From positions 558,001 through 622,000 of the forward strand of contig NZ_JBJJBQ010000002.1 of NCBI RefSeq assembly GCF_045446075.1: 64,000 bases of DNA. Reading direction: 5' to 3'. This DNA comes from Flavisericum labens (GTDB taxonomy: Bacteria; Bacteroidota; Bacteroidia; Flavobacteriales; Flavobacteriaceae). The notes beneath the pieces were generated by a model. It searched no databases. It worked only from the letters and a program-made list of their open reading frames with translations, and was not told the origin of the DNA. This document shows positions 33,901 through 43,269 of the stretch, piece by piece (within the stretch, counting starts at the first letter, position 1; each line of letters starts with the position of its first letter). A program made the position numbers and the translations under genes.

Positions 33901-34120
33901 CAAAAGAGAATTGCAAAAACTTTATTTCAAAGCATTTAATTATAAAATAATACCCGTCTTACTTACAATGGCTTCAACTATTGTAGGTTTAATCCCCTTT
34001 GTCTGGAATGGACGGAATGAGGCTTTTTGGTTTTCGTTTGCCGTTGGTTCTATTGGTGGTTTGATTTTTTCCATTATCGGTATTATATTTTATTTGCCAG
34101 TGTTTCTTATTAAAAAGTAA
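30974..34120 (+). CDS. RND family permease (second)
   Basis: A 1048-residue RND transporter: TM1 (TIFVCLSIIGLSLIPLL), periplasmic loop with TSLNVSFSWRNASAKVLEQE, TM2-6 (SLLILLVLIVLINRSIKYLS onward) with TM4 FGIIIDNSIIMIDHL, TM7, second loop, TM8-12 (CGISVNSALYIINDF). It is clearly divergent from the permease at 22309: TM4 again has one Asp followed by Asn, and the porter region shares little. It has no adaptor of its own, so it either shares the adaptor and TolC of the first pump, pairs with the first permease, or works with genes elsewhere. It closes the peptide locus. Confidence 0.9.
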   Translation: MKPKLSSFTILTIFVCLSIIGLSLIPLLSVQLKPSQQKTSLNVSFSWRNASAKVLEQEVTSKLEGVFNTVRGIRNIRSVSRKGRGSVFLDFKKGADMEAIRFELANLIRQTHEELPEGVSYPYISGSIQDDDLDRKKAILNYSINAHENPYYIKKYTEDKLVPRLSEIKGVNEVSVRGATSYEWVVEYSTDKLLQLNLSADDISQAINSYLQKRQLGVGSFYSKNTSQKEEVAMAMVFNSDETIDWASIPIKKIGDRIIYLDDVTKIRFQEAEVNSYHRINGLNSVSIVVFSEKGVNTIELAKQVRSVIDNLKDEVYQDGYSLKLTNDATEFLTEEISKIERRTLYSLLILLVLIVLINRSIKYLSVLLLSIIANLSIAVIFYYILDVELHIYSFAGITISFGIIIDNSIIMIDHLRNKGDKKAFLAILAATLTTIGALVIIFFLKEAQRINLWDFAFVIGINIGVSLVVSLFFVPALLEKFKIENKRVNFSRKRKRRVVKFTNAYANVMSFFKRKPVKWVFVLLIILGFGLPLHLAPDEIKGKDFWANTYNKTLGDEWFRKEVKPTLEKIIGGSLRLFSEETFANSYHAEPEKTMLRVTGKMPPGCSIEQLNEAVQHMENLISKYDEVSLYETNVYNPQNASINIYFKDAFEFGSFPFTLKSLLESKAISLGASDWTVSGVGRGFSNALGTGYKSQRITMEGYNYDKLYKYAEAFKQQLIDSSMSRIREVEIQSGGRSTTALGEFYLDFDLEKIADVGVSQSSIYGFLKNQVYSNNVASIVNNDELQSVKLVSDNYKKFNVWDLKNTPLWIRNQQYKLNQLATIDKRHSGNTISKTNQKYSLTVAYDFIGTYQLAKKVKDDNIKSFKEKLPIGFNMGKTKNGNWDKDGANQYYALFVVIFIIFFICAVLLESLVQPFAIISMIPISFIGVFLTFYLFEFNFDQGGYASFILLCGISVNSALYIINDFNNLKKLYPKRELQKLYFKAFNYKIIPVLLTMASTIVGLIPFVWNGRNEAFWFSFAVGSIGGLIFSIIGIIFYLPVFLIKK

Positions 34121-34496
34121 ATAGAATAAAGTATTTTATAATGCTTGGCTATTTTTAAGTTTTTGGGTATGATACAATTATAATATTGCCTTTGTTCAAG
34201 CCTTTCACTGTTAATTTGTCCAAAATCAATTCTGTTAAAAAAATAATTATTTTTTGGTTTAAATAAATTAACATTCTGTTTCATTGGGTATTACATAATA
34301 AATACATCACTTTATTTAGAAAGATAGGGTTTAACAGGATGGAGCAGGATGGTGTTTATTGTGCATAATAATAATTTTGAGTGTTAAATTTTTTATAAGA
34401 AGATGTTAAATCTTTAAGAAAAAAATACTAATTTGATCCAATACTAAATCATTTAAACAATTTACTTCAATTATAAATAAATCAACTCAACTCATA
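34121..34496 (+). other. 376-bp intergenic region with the SusC operon promoter
   Basis: No gene is supported. The region holds promoter site 4 at 34335-34379 and a leader of about 115 nt before the first fasciclin gene. The stretch between 34121 and 34330 is AT-rich with no convincing hairpin or reading frame. Confidence 0.5.
34335..34379 (+). promoter_or_regulatory. Promoter with CAGGAT direct repeat (site 4), fasciclin/SusCD operon
   Basis: CAGGAT (34335-34340), GGAG and CAGGAT (34345-34350) form a perfect direct repeat. Exactly 21 nt later is TAATTTTG (34372-34379), a perfect TAnnTTTG -7 box. This is the clearest copy of the six. The gene starts 118 nt further on, leaving a longer leader than at the other five sites. 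Confidence 0.72.
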
Positions 34497-36740
34497 ATGA
34501 ATAAGAAAACACTTTATTATTTGTTTTACTTGCCGCTTATTTTTTTCCTTGCTAGTTGTAATAGCAAAGAAGAGTTTGATGAGTATTACGCAAGACCAGA
34601 TAATCTTGAACAACCCATTTTTCAGCAGTTAGAAGCCCGTGGTAATTTCACCAACTTAACGACTTTAATTGAAAAAGCAGGCTACAAGGATATCTTGGGC
34701 AAATCTGGTTATTGGACCATGATGGCACCAAATGATGCTGCTTTTGAAAACTTTTTTCAAGAACAAGGGATATCCAATGTATCTAGTATCGACTCTACTA
34801 TGGCGTCAAAAATTGTAAGATATGCTTTAATCTACAATGCTTTTCGAACAGAGAGACTTTCTGATTATCAATCAAGAATAGGATGGGAAGAAGATAACGC
34901 CTTTAGAAGGAGGACGGCTTACTATGATGGTTTTCAAACTAAAACGGTTGATGGTAGTGAAATAGTAGTTGCTGGTTCTAATCGTAATAATGAACCAGGC
35001 GCAGATTATTATATTCCAGGCGACAACAATAATAAATACATATCCTATTTTGTAACTGAATATATGGATGCACTTGGTTTAAGTGCTTTTGATTATGAAT
35101 ACTTTTATCCAAATTCTTCGTATATAGGCTTTAATGTTTTAGCTGGAACAACAGTGGAATCTGATATTGTGGCTGAAAACGGAATTATTCACGAAGTTGA
35201 TAAAGTTTCATTGCCGCTCATTAGTCTAGACCAAAAGTTAGAAGTTAGTCCAAACTATAGCATCTTTAGGGAGATGTTGGAGAATAATTTGGTACAGTAC
35301 GTTTTTGATCAAGACGCTACCGATACCTATCAGAATTTCACAAGAAAATCAGACGAAGTTTATGTAAAAGTTTATGACCCGGCGTTATTCTTCTCACCAA
35401 ACAATGAAAACTATATAAAGGAAGCCGATAATGATGGGCAAAGTGATGCCTATACCTTGTTTGCCCCTGATAATACGGCACTTCAACCGTTTATTGATGA
35501 CATATTGTTAAAAAATTATTCTGCTTTAGATAAGTTGCCAAAATATATTTTCGAAGATTTTTATAATGCGCACATGGTGCAAAATGCGGCATGGCCATCA
35601 AAGTTATCAACTTACAGTAACGGCCTCGAAGAAGATATGCGTTTTGATTTAAATGCAGACGTTACAGAGGCCGAGGTGTTAAGTAATGGGTTCTTCTATG
35701 GTACAAGTAAAGTGCAGGAGTCTAATTTGTTCTTTAGTGTCTATACATCGGCATATTTAGATCCAGATTTTACTTTGGCTACACGTCTTTATAATGATGG
35801 TTCTGGTTATCGTGAAATTATAAGCAATCTTGGTGGTAAATATACTTTGTTTTTGCCGTCAGATGACATTTTGCGCGAGCATGGTTATGATTATAATATC
35901 AACAGGGACGAGTGGGTATATACCGATCCTGAAACAGGGAACAGTGTAGCAGGTACATTAGCTAGATCGCGTATACTGCGTGTGTTATATAATGGTATCG
36001 CACCAACACCTAATGATGAAATGAATGACCTTTCTGGCTCAGGAATTATACGTACTGGAGATTTCGATTTAGCGGGAGAATACATTAAATGGGAGAATAA
36101 CCAAGTATGGGGAGCAGGTAATGAGAAGATTGAAATTATAGGAGGAGAAGTTTTACAAGAAGAAACACGAGTTAATATTTTAGGTTTTGAAGACCAACGT
36201 AATGGTAGAACCTACTATATTGATGATATTATTGAATTTACCGAAGTCACTCCAGGATTTGAATTGTTTGATTTGGCCTTGCAAAAGCCTGCATATTTTA
36301 ACTTCTTCTTGTATTTATATAGTTCTTCTTTATTCGATCAAACAACCGGAGCCATAAGCGGTGTAGATTTGGGTACATCCTATACCTTTGTAGTTCCTAA
36401 TGATGCTGCTATAGCACAAGCCGTTGCTGATGGCGTTTTACCATCAAACAATAACCCGTCATCCCCCGAAGAAAAAGAGCAAGTAGAGTCTTTTATAAAG
36501 TATCATATTTTAGCTACTCGTACAGCCTCTGATGATGGTTTAATTGGTGGACAAACGGAAACATTGCTCAAGGATTTTGAAGGCAATAAAACCTATATAA
36601 ATGTAATAAGTGCTCCTGGTGAGTTGAGTTTTCTAGATTCAGCAAATCGAGAAGCTACCTATATACCGAGCGAAAGCAACAATTTAGCCGATCGCAGTTT
36701 AATTCACTTAGTAGATAATTATCTTTTATACACGGAATAA
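34497..36740 (+). CDS. Multi-fasciclin-domain surface lipoprotein
   Basis: A 747-residue lipoprotein (lipobox FLASC, Cys21) built from about four fasciclin-like units: about 40-235 (LTTLIEKAGYKDILGKSGYW and MMAPNDAAFENFF, closing with VAENGIIHEVDKVSL), about 250-385 (YTLFAPDNTALQPFI), about 400-580 (GGKYTLFLPSDDILREHG) and about 590-747 (YTFVVPNDAAIAQAV, ending SLIHLVDNYLL). Fasciclin domains mediate adhesion and carbohydrate contact. As first gene of a SusCD operon it probably acts as a surface glycan-binding protein in place of a SusE/F-type protein. Its stop is followed after one base by the SusC start. Confidence 0.82.
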   Translation: MNKKTLYYLFYLPLIFFLASCNSKEEFDEYYARPDNLEQPIFQQLEARGNFTNLTTLIEKAGYKDILGKSGYWTMMAPNDAAFENFFQEQGISNVSSIDSTMASKIVRYALIYNAFRTERLSDYQSRIGWEEDNAFRRRTAYYDGFQTKTVDGSEIVVAGSNRNNEPGADYYIPGDNNNKYISYFVTEYMDALGLSAFDYEYFYPNSSYIGFNVLAGTTVESDIVAENGIIHEVDKVSLPLISLDQKLEVSPNYSIFREMLENNLVQYVFDQDATDTYQNFTRKSDEVYVKVYDPALFFSPNNENYIKEADNDGQSDAYTLFAPDNTALQPFIDDILLKNYSALDKLPKYIFEDFYNAHMVQNAAWPSKLSTYSNGLEEDMRFDLNADVTEAEVLSNGFFYGTSKVQESNLFFSVYTSAYLDPDFTLATRLYNDGSGYREIISNLGGKYTLFLPSDDILREHGYDYNINRDEWVYTDPETGNSVAGTLARSRILRVLYNGIAPTPNDEMNDLSGSGIIRTGDFDLAGEYIKWENNQVWGAGNEKIEIIGGEVLQEETRVNILGFEDQRNGRTYYIDDIIEFTEVTPGFELFDLALQKPAYFNFFLYLYSSSLFDQTTGAISGVDLGTSYTFVVPNDAAIAQAVADGVLPSNNNPSSPEEKEQVESFIKYHILATRTASDDGLIGGQTETLLKDFEGNKTYINVISAPGELSFLDSANREATYIPSESNNLADRSLIHLVDNYLLYTE

Positions 36741-36741
36741 A

Positions 36742-39700
36742 ATGAAATATAATATTACCAACTTATTTTACCGTTTTTCATTTATCGTAATTTTTATGTC
36801 GACTTTGCAGCTCTCTGCGCAAGATTCTGACGTAATAAGAGGGCAGGTGTTGGATGTTGCCAGTCAGCAACCACTACCCGGAGCCACCGTGATAGAGCAA
36901 GATGCAGAAAATAGAACGATAACCGGTGTAGTAACCGATTTTGACGGAAATTTTGCGATTTTGGTTAAAAACACCAGTAACAAATTAGTGATTTCTTCGA
37001 TGGGTTTTACGACCCAAACCCTTACCATTGGATCAAAGAGAAACTTTGTTGTAAACATGGTTGAAAACATTGAAGGTCTAGAAGAAATTGTAATTAGTGC
37101 AACAAAAACTGCAGAAAGTGGTCTTTTAAATATTGCGGCCAGAGACTTAACTACCAGTGCAGTAACCATCAGTGCGGCCGATGTTGAAAACACACAGGCA
37201 GCTTCGATTGATGAGGCGCTTCAAGGTAGAATTGCTGGGGTAGATATTACCGCTAGTTCAGGTGATCCAGGAGCTGGAATGCAGATAAGAATTAGAGGTA
37301 CATCTTCCATTACAGGGTCTTCGGATCCACTAGTAGTTGTAGATGGAATGCCATTTGAAACTGCAATTCCTGAAGATTTTAACTTTGGTTCTGCCGATCA
37401 GCAAGGTTATGCAGCCTTATTAAATGTAGCACCAAGTGATATAGAAAGTATCACCATTTTAAAAGATGCCGCGGCAACTGCTATGTGGGGTGCACGTGCT
37501 GCTTCTGGGGTATTAATTATAAATACCAAAAGGGGGGCAGTAGGTAGGCCTAAAATTGGTTATAATTTTACAGGTACCTATTCAAAGTTACCTCGAACTA
37601 TTCCTATGCTAAGTGGTGATCAATACTCAATTTTAATACCTGAGGCTTTTATGAACCGTACGGGAACGCCGCTTAACACCTTAACGGTTAAAGAATTCCA
37701 GTATGATCCTCAAGAAGTATATTGGTATAAAAATTATGGAAACAACACCAATTGGGTGGACGCCATTTCTCAAACCGGAATTACCGGAGATCATAATTTA
37801 TCCTTACAAGGTGGTGGTGATAGAGCTAGGTACTATGCTTCAGTTGGTTATTACAATGCCAAAGGTGTTACTAAAGGAACCGGTTTTGAGCGTATTAATG
37901 GGCGATTAAATTTAGATTATGTAGTTTCTGATAGGATACGGTTTAAGGCTGATTTAGCATATACCAATTCGGTTACGCAAAGAAATTATGTGAATACATT
38001 TGGATCGAACGATAGGGACAGGTTAAGAAGTGTCGCATATACTAAAATGCCTAACATGGGGATTTATGAGTATGATGATTTGGGTGATCTTACTCCTAAT
38101 TATTTTTCTCCGGCACAAAACATTCAAGGATCCTATCCAAGAACATACAACCCTGTTGCTTTGGCTGAGTACGCTACCAATGAGCAAACAGAATTTAGAA
38201 TTGTACCTAAATTTCAATTAAAAATAGATTTAATTCCAAGTAAATTGTTTTCTACTTTCGATCTTCAATTTGATTTTAGTAGTACAAAGGCCAAGTCGTT
38301 CTTGCCTCAAAATGCAACAGGTCGTCCGTTTACTGAAACGGTAGTAAACCGTGCAGCAGATTCTGATATCGACAGAGCTAGTGTGCAGTCTAAAACAAAT
38401 TTTATCTATACACCAGATTTAGGAAGCACAGATCATAAGTTACAAACTATTTTATCCATACAAACCAACGATTCTAGGTTTTCTTCGCATGAGGCATTAA
38501 CGTCCAATACAGCTTCTGTATTTTTAACCGATCCTTCGGTAGCGTCTAGAACGCAAAATTCTGAATTGAGATTATATAATGGTAACAGTCAGTCTAGAAG
38601 TGTTGCGGCTCTTGTTAATGCACAATATAGTTTGTTGGATCGTTACATTGTAAACGTAGGGCTTCGTGGTGATGGTAGTTCTAAGTTTGGACCAGACAAT
38701 CGTTACGGGTTGTTTCCTTCTATATCAACGCGTTGGAGGGTGTCAGGCGAACCATTCATGGAAAAATTTGAGTTTGTTGACGACTTTAGTTTTCGTGCCA
38801 GTTTAGGACAATCGGGTAGAACACCTCGTAACGATTATAGGTACTTTAATATTTACGGAAATTTTGACACGCAATATTTAGGGCAGAATGGAGTTTTTTC
38901 TTCAAATATGGAGTTGTCTAATTTAAGATGGGAAACCTTAACAGGAAAAAACATTGGGTTAAATTTACAAATGTTTGACCATCGTTTTCAAATAGATGTA
39001 GATGTTTATCAAAATAGAACAAAAGACCTGCTTTTTCGTAATCTAGAGGTGCCTTCAATATCCGGTTATTCTGGAATTTCAGACCAAAACGTAGGTACTC
39101 TAGACAATCAAGGTTGGGAAGTTGGATTATTTACGACTCCGGTTAAATCCGACAAATGGAAGGTTGATTTTAATTTCAATATCTCAAGAAATGAAAACAT
39201 AATACGTGAAATTTCAGAATTTTTCCCAAGTGAAAGTGGAAATGCTTCTAGTAATGGGTCATATAAACGATTCCTTCAAACCGATAACCCTTTTGGATCG
39301 TTCTATGGCTACCGTTTTAAAGGGGTATATCCAGACTTGGCTTCTACACGCGCAAGAGATGCTGATGGTAATGTAATTGTTGGTCCTAACGGTCAAGAAG
39401 TCTACATGCGCTTTAATTTTCCTAGTATAGATTACGTGTTCCAGCCTGGTGATGCTATTTATGAAGACGTTAACAAAGATGGAAACATTGATAGCCGAGA
39501 TGTAGTTTACTTAGGGAATAGTAACCCTAAATTTACTGGAGGTTTTGGTCCAAATATTACGTTTGATAAAAAGTTTAAACTACTGCTGTTCTTTACTTAT
39601 AGGTTAGATTATGATATCGTTAATGGTACCGATATGTTAACTACTAATATGTATTCTTTTGATAACCAAAGTACAGCAACCTTATCGCGATGGAGAAATC

Positions 39701-40026
39701 CAGGAGATGTAACTAATATGCCTAGAGCGGTATACGGTGCTGCATACAACTGGTTAGGATCTGATCGTTATGTTGAGGATGCTTCATTTTTACGTTGGAG
39801 ATCGGCAACTTTCAGCTATCAGTTTGATAAAGAATTCTTGAAGAAAATAAAGTTAGATGATTTAAGTGTTTACTTTACAGCAGATAATATAATGACTTTT
39901 ACAAAGTATCGTGGTCAAGACCCTGAGGTAAGTATGAGAGGGGGAGACCCTTTTGGTATTGCCATCGATTATTCAAGAACACCGCCAACACGTCGATTTA
40001 CAGTAGGTCTTAGAACCAGATTTTAA
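36742..40026 (+). CDS. SusC/RagA-type TonB-dependent transporter (pair 1)
   Basis: A 1094-residue outer-membrane receptor (signal peptide to about residue 27, LQLSAQ). An N-terminal carboxypeptidase-D-like regulatory domain (VIRGQVLDVASQQPLPGATV, GVVTDFDGNFAILV) is followed by a TonB-box-like EEIVISATK, the plug (GRIAGVDITASSGDPGAGMQ, IRIRGTSSITGSSDPLVVVD) and a long beta-barrel ending in FTVGLRTRF with a terminal Phe. With the SusD partner directly downstream it imports pectin oligosaccharides across the outer membrane. Confidence 0.94.
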   Translation: MKYNITNLFYRFSFIVIFMSTLQLSAQDSDVIRGQVLDVASQQPLPGATVIEQDAENRTITGVVTDFDGNFAILVKNTSNKLVISSMGFTTQTLTIGSKRNFVVNMVENIEGLEEIVISATKTAESGLLNIAARDLTTSAVTISAADVENTQAASIDEALQGRIAGVDITASSGDPGAGMQIRIRGTSSITGSSDPLVVVDGMPFETAIPEDFNFGSADQQGYAALLNVAPSDIESITILKDAAATAMWGARAASGVLIINTKRGAVGRPKIGYNFTGTYSKLPRTIPMLSGDQYSILIPEAFMNRTGTPLNTLTVKEFQYDPQEVYWYKNYGNNTNWVDAISQTGITGDHNLSLQGGGDRARYYASVGYYNAKGVTKGTGFERINGRLNLDYVVSDRIRFKADLAYTNSVTQRNYVNTFGSNDRDRLRSVAYTKMPNMGIYEYDDLGDLTPNYFSPAQNIQGSYPRTYNPVALAEYATNEQTEFRIVPKFQLKIDLIPSKLFSTFDLQFDFSSTKAKSFLPQNATGRPFTETVVNRAADSDIDRASVQSKTNFIYTPDLGSTDHKLQTILSIQTNDSRFSSHEALTSNTASVFLTDPSVASRTQNSELRLYNGNSQSRSVAALVNAQYSLLDRYIVNVGLRGDGSSKFGPDNRYGLFPSISTRWRVSGEPFMEKFEFVDDFSFRASLGQSGRTPRNDYRYFNIYGNFDTQYLGQNGVFSSNMELSNLRWETLTGKNIGLNLQMFDHRFQIDVDVYQNRTKDLLFRNLEVPSISGYSGISDQNVGTLDNQGWEVGLFTTPVKSDKWKVDFNFNISRNENIIREISEFFPSESGNASSNGSYKRFLQTDNPFGSFYGYRFKGVYPDLASTRARDADGNVIVGPNGQEVYMRFNFPSIDYVFQPGDAIYEDVNKDGNIDSRDVVYLGNSNPKFTGGFGPNITFDKKFKLLLFFTYRLDYDIVNGTDMLTTNMYSFDNQSTATLSRWRNPGDVTNMPRAVYGAAYNWLGSDRYVEDASFLRWRSATFSYQFDKEFLKKIKLDDLSVYFTADNIMTFTKYRGQDPEVSMRGGDPFGIAIDYSRTPPTRRFTVGLRTRF

Positions 40027-40050
40027 TTTTAATACAATAGTTTGACTCTT

Positions 40051-41529
40051 ATGAGAACAAAAATTTTATATACGCTGACTTTTTTAATAGTAACAATCAA
40101 TTTTTCTTGTGATAGCTATTTAGATCTAAAGCCTGAAAACGGTACCATTCGTCAAGAGTTTTGGCAAACCAAGGAAGACGTTCAGTCTGCTGTAATAGGT
40201 ATATATTCGGCTATGCTTAGAACAGATGCCACAATTGCGGAATATATGTTTGCCTATGGAGAGCTTAGAGGGGGTATGGTAGGTCCTGGTCCAAGTATGA
40301 GCAATGAGCAAGTAGAATTGCTTACCTCTAATATTTTACCGGCAAATAATTTAACAAATTGGTATTTGTTTTATAGAGTTATAAATTACTGTAATACGGT
40401 TATAGATTTAGCTCCCGGGGTGTTAGAAAATGACCCAACCTTCACACAAACACAACTTAATAATTATTTGTCTGAAGCCTTGGCGATTAGAGCCTATCTG
40501 TATTTTACTTTGGCGCGCACCTTTAAAGATGTACCATTAAAATTGGAGGCAACGCTTTCAGACCAAGATAATTTTCAATTGCCAACAACGCCACAGGCAG
40601 ATATCTTTGCACAAGCTGTGATAGATTTAACTACTGCAGAAGGTTTTGCTGTTGAGGATTATGAAGACAACGCATCAAATAAGGGACGTATTACAAAAAA
40701 TGCCATTAATGCGATGTTAACAGATGTTTATTTATGGCAAGAAAATTATGAAGCTGCACTAGGGGCGGCCAATAAAGTAATAAATTCAGGTGAATTTGAG
40801 TTAATTGATGCCAGTCCACAATGGTTTACAACGGTTTTCGCTAGAGGAAATTCAACGGAAAGTATATTCGAACTTCAGTATACAACCCAAAATACAAACC
40901 CATTTTATTTTATTTTATTTGAGCGTCCTGAGTATTTAGCGGCACCAACTGTAATAGAAAGTGTTTTTGGGATAGATTTTGAAGATCCTGAAAATAAAGA
41001 TGTACGTGGAGAACGCGCATCACTTGTTCCGGGTACTAATGAGATTTATAAATACACGGGTATTAATGAAGAGCAACGTAAATCTCGTCAAGAATTTGAT
41101 ACGCATTGGTTTATTTACCGCTATGCCGATGTATTATTAATGAAAGCCGAGGCTCTAAATGAACTTAATCGAGGTAGTGAAGCCTTAGATATTATAGAGT
41201 TAATTAGAGAAAAACGTGCTGCTATCAGTATAACAGAAGAGCAGCCAGGTATTAATGATCAGATAGGAATTAGACAATACATACTTGCTGAACGTGCAAG
41301 AGAATTAGCTTTTGAAGGGAAACGATGGTTTGATGTTTTGCGTAATGCGCGAAAAGATAATTATGCGTATATCGATATTTTATTGGCTGTAGCGTTAAGA
41401 AGTGCACCTGCTAACCAGCAGCAGAGTATTTTGGCTAAACTGCAAGACTCTAACAGTCATTATCTTCCAATAAATGAAAATGAGTTGTTTACCAATAAAC
41501 AGCTTGTTCAGAACCCATTTTACAAATAA
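40051..41529 (+). CDS. SusD/RagB-type glycan-binding lipoprotein (pair 1)
   Basis: A 492-residue lipoprotein when started at the ATG at 40051; a TTG three codons upstream is an alternative. Lipobox NFSC precedes DSYLDLKPENGT, the typical SusD start. TPR-like helices (LSEALAIRAYLYFTLARTFK, NAINAMLTDVYLWQENYEAA) and the C-terminal RagB signature (YILAERARELAFEGKRWFDV, YLPINENEL) are clear. It captures glycans at the surface and hands them to the SusC just upstream. Confidence 0.93.
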   Translation: MRTKILYTLTFLIVTINFSCDSYLDLKPENGTIRQEFWQTKEDVQSAVIGIYSAMLRTDATIAEYMFAYGELRGGMVGPGPSMSNEQVELLTSNILPANNLTNWYLFYRVINYCNTVIDLAPGVLENDPTFTQTQLNNYLSEALAIRAYLYFTLARTFKDVPLKLEATLSDQDNFQLPTTPQADIFAQAVIDLTTAEGFAVEDYEDNASNKGRITKNAINAMLTDVYLWQENYEAALGAANKVINSGEFELIDASPQWFTTVFARGNSTESIFELQYTTQNTNPFYFILFERPEYLAAPTVIESVFGIDFEDPENKDVRGERASLVPGTNEIYKYTGINEEQRKSRQEFDTHWFIYRYADVLLMKAEALNELNRGSEALDIIELIREKRAAISITEEQPGINDQIGIRQYILAERARELAFEGKRWFDVLRNARKDNYAYIDILLAVALRSAPANQQQSILAKLQDSNSHYLPINENELFTNKQLVQNPFYK

Positions 41530-41541
41530 AAAATTGTAGTC

Positions 41542-43227
41542 ATGAAAAAAATATTTAATTTGAAAAATTTGACGAGACTCGCGCTTACGGTGCTCGTGAC
41601 TATTTTTGTACTTAACTGTACATCTCAAAAATACAAAGAGTCTACAGATGACACTTTAAACATTACAGAGTTTTTAAAAGCTAATGAAGAATACTCATTA
41701 TTTTTGGAAATTTTGGACGTAACAGGTTATTCGGCGTTTATGAATACCTACGGCACCTATACCATGTTTCTTCCAACTAATGAGGCGGTTACTCAGCTAC
41801 TTGATCAATTTGGAGCAAGCTCTGTGAGTGATATTCCATTAGAAGAACTTCAGGATTTAGCGAAATTACATATTTTACCAGAAAAGGTTTCAACAGTTTC
41901 TTTTACAGATGGTAAAATACCAAGCCCTAGCTTGCAAGGTCAGTTTTTAGTGACTGGAGCAGCATTTATAGATGGTGTTTCTAGCATTACTGTAAATAAA
42001 GAAGCTAGTATTGTAAGTTCCAATATTGAAGTTGGTAACGGAATAATTCATGTTTTGGATAAAGTACTCAGGGTTGCTAACAAAACTTTAGCAAAAAGCA
42101 TAGATGATGATGAATCGTTGGCGCTTTTTTCGGAAGCACTCAAGGCAACGGGCTGGTATGATAAACTAGATGAGCCTCTTACATATGATGCCGATAGCAT
42201 TTCCAGCCATCTTACGGTGCTAGCTCAGACGGACGCGGTATTTCAAAAAGCAGGATTTAATAATCTAGATGAATTAAAAGCAAGATACAGCCATTTAGGT
42301 GATCCTATGAATCCAGAAGATAGTCTTAATTTATTTGTAGCCTATCGGATTTTACCAGGATTAAATTATATGGCAGATTTGGCAGTCACACCTGCTGTAC
42401 TAACCAAAGCGCCATTAGAAGTAATTACTGTTACGTTGGCATCTGACTCTCTTTTAATAAACGAAGTGACATTTAACGGTATTTTAGAAAAAGGAGTTGA
42501 AATTAACCGTGAGGTCAGTGACATTACAGCTTCCAATGGTGTTTTACATTTGATGAAAGACAATTTCTCCATAAAAAAGAGATTTCCGGCGCCTGTTTAT
42601 TTCGATTTAGGCGATCAGCCTGAAATCAGACAGTTAAGTTCGGTTTTTAGAAAACCAGGAAACTTCATATCGTTACAGAAAAGTGAACTGAGGGATGTTG
42701 ATTGGCCGGATGACAATACATTAACTTATTTGGCGGCAGATCTTGGAGATGGTGCATACTTAGACAGAGCATGGCATGGCGACGTTGTTGAATTATTTCG
42801 TTTCAGAAATGGTTACCTAGATCCAATAACCTTTACAACCCCTGTAATAATTAAAGGAAAATATAAAGTGTGGGTGTCTTACAGGCAAAATGGTAGATCG
42901 ACTCCATCTTGTGAAGTTTCTTTTAATGATGTTCCATTTGCAAGAAGAGTAAACTTCACTGAATACGGAAACACAAGCGAGCCAGAACGTGTATTAGAAT
43001 CACAAGGATATAAAAGACATATAGAGCCTTTTACCAATCGATTTAATTGTAGGTTGGTTGGAATTGTAGAAGTGCCAACCACTGGAAGACACAAGTTAAA
43101 GTTTGAGGCAGTTCAAGACGGTAGAAATGGACCAACATGGCTAGATGTTGTTGAATTCAGACCTGTGGATATGGATCAGTTGTACCCTAAATTTGAATCT
43201 GGCGGAGATGGCCTTATTGAAGAATAG
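41542..43227 (+). CDS. Fasciclin-domain lipoprotein with C-terminal beta-sandwich
   Basis: A 561-residue lipoprotein (VLNC, Cys26). Two fasciclin units are visible: about 43-185 (LFLEILDVTGYSAFMNTYGT, MFLPTNEAVTQLLDQFG, GNGIIHVLDKVLRV) and about 190-355 (LALFSEALKATGWYDKL, ASNGVLHLMKDNF). The last 200 residues (from PVYFDLGDQ) form a different beta-rich domain with a LDRAWHGDVVELFRF turn and GKYKVWVSYRQNGRS, resembling galactose-binding sandwiches (possibly DUF5108-type). A surface glycan-binding role is inferred. It lies 12 bp after the first susD. Confidence 0.78.
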   Translation: MKKIFNLKNLTRLALTVLVTIFVLNCTSQKYKESTDDTLNITEFLKANEEYSLFLEILDVTGYSAFMNTYGTYTMFLPTNEAVTQLLDQFGASSVSDIPLEELQDLAKLHILPEKVSTVSFTDGKIPSPSLQGQFLVTGAAFIDGVSSITVNKEASIVSSNIEVGNGIIHVLDKVLRVANKTLAKSIDDDESLALFSEALKATGWYDKLDEPLTYDADSISSHLTVLAQTDAVFQKAGFNNLDELKARYSHLGDPMNPEDSLNLFVAYRILPGLNYMADLAVTPAVLTKAPLEVITVTLASDSLLINEVTFNGILEKGVEINREVSDITASNGVLHLMKDNFSIKKRFPAPVYFDLGDQPEIRQLSSVFRKPGNFISLQKSELRDVDWPDDNTLTYLAADLGDGAYLDRAWHGDVVELFRFRNGYLDPITFTTPVIIKGKYKVWVSYRQNGRSTPSCEVSFNDVPFARRVNFTEYGNTSEPERVLESQGYKRHIEPFTNRFNCRLVGIVEVPTTGRHKLKFEAVQDGRNGPTWLDVVEFRPVDMDQLYPKFESGGDGLIEE

Positions 43228-43269
43228 TAAAACCAATTTATAATTAAAGTTAAACCTAATCCATTAAGG

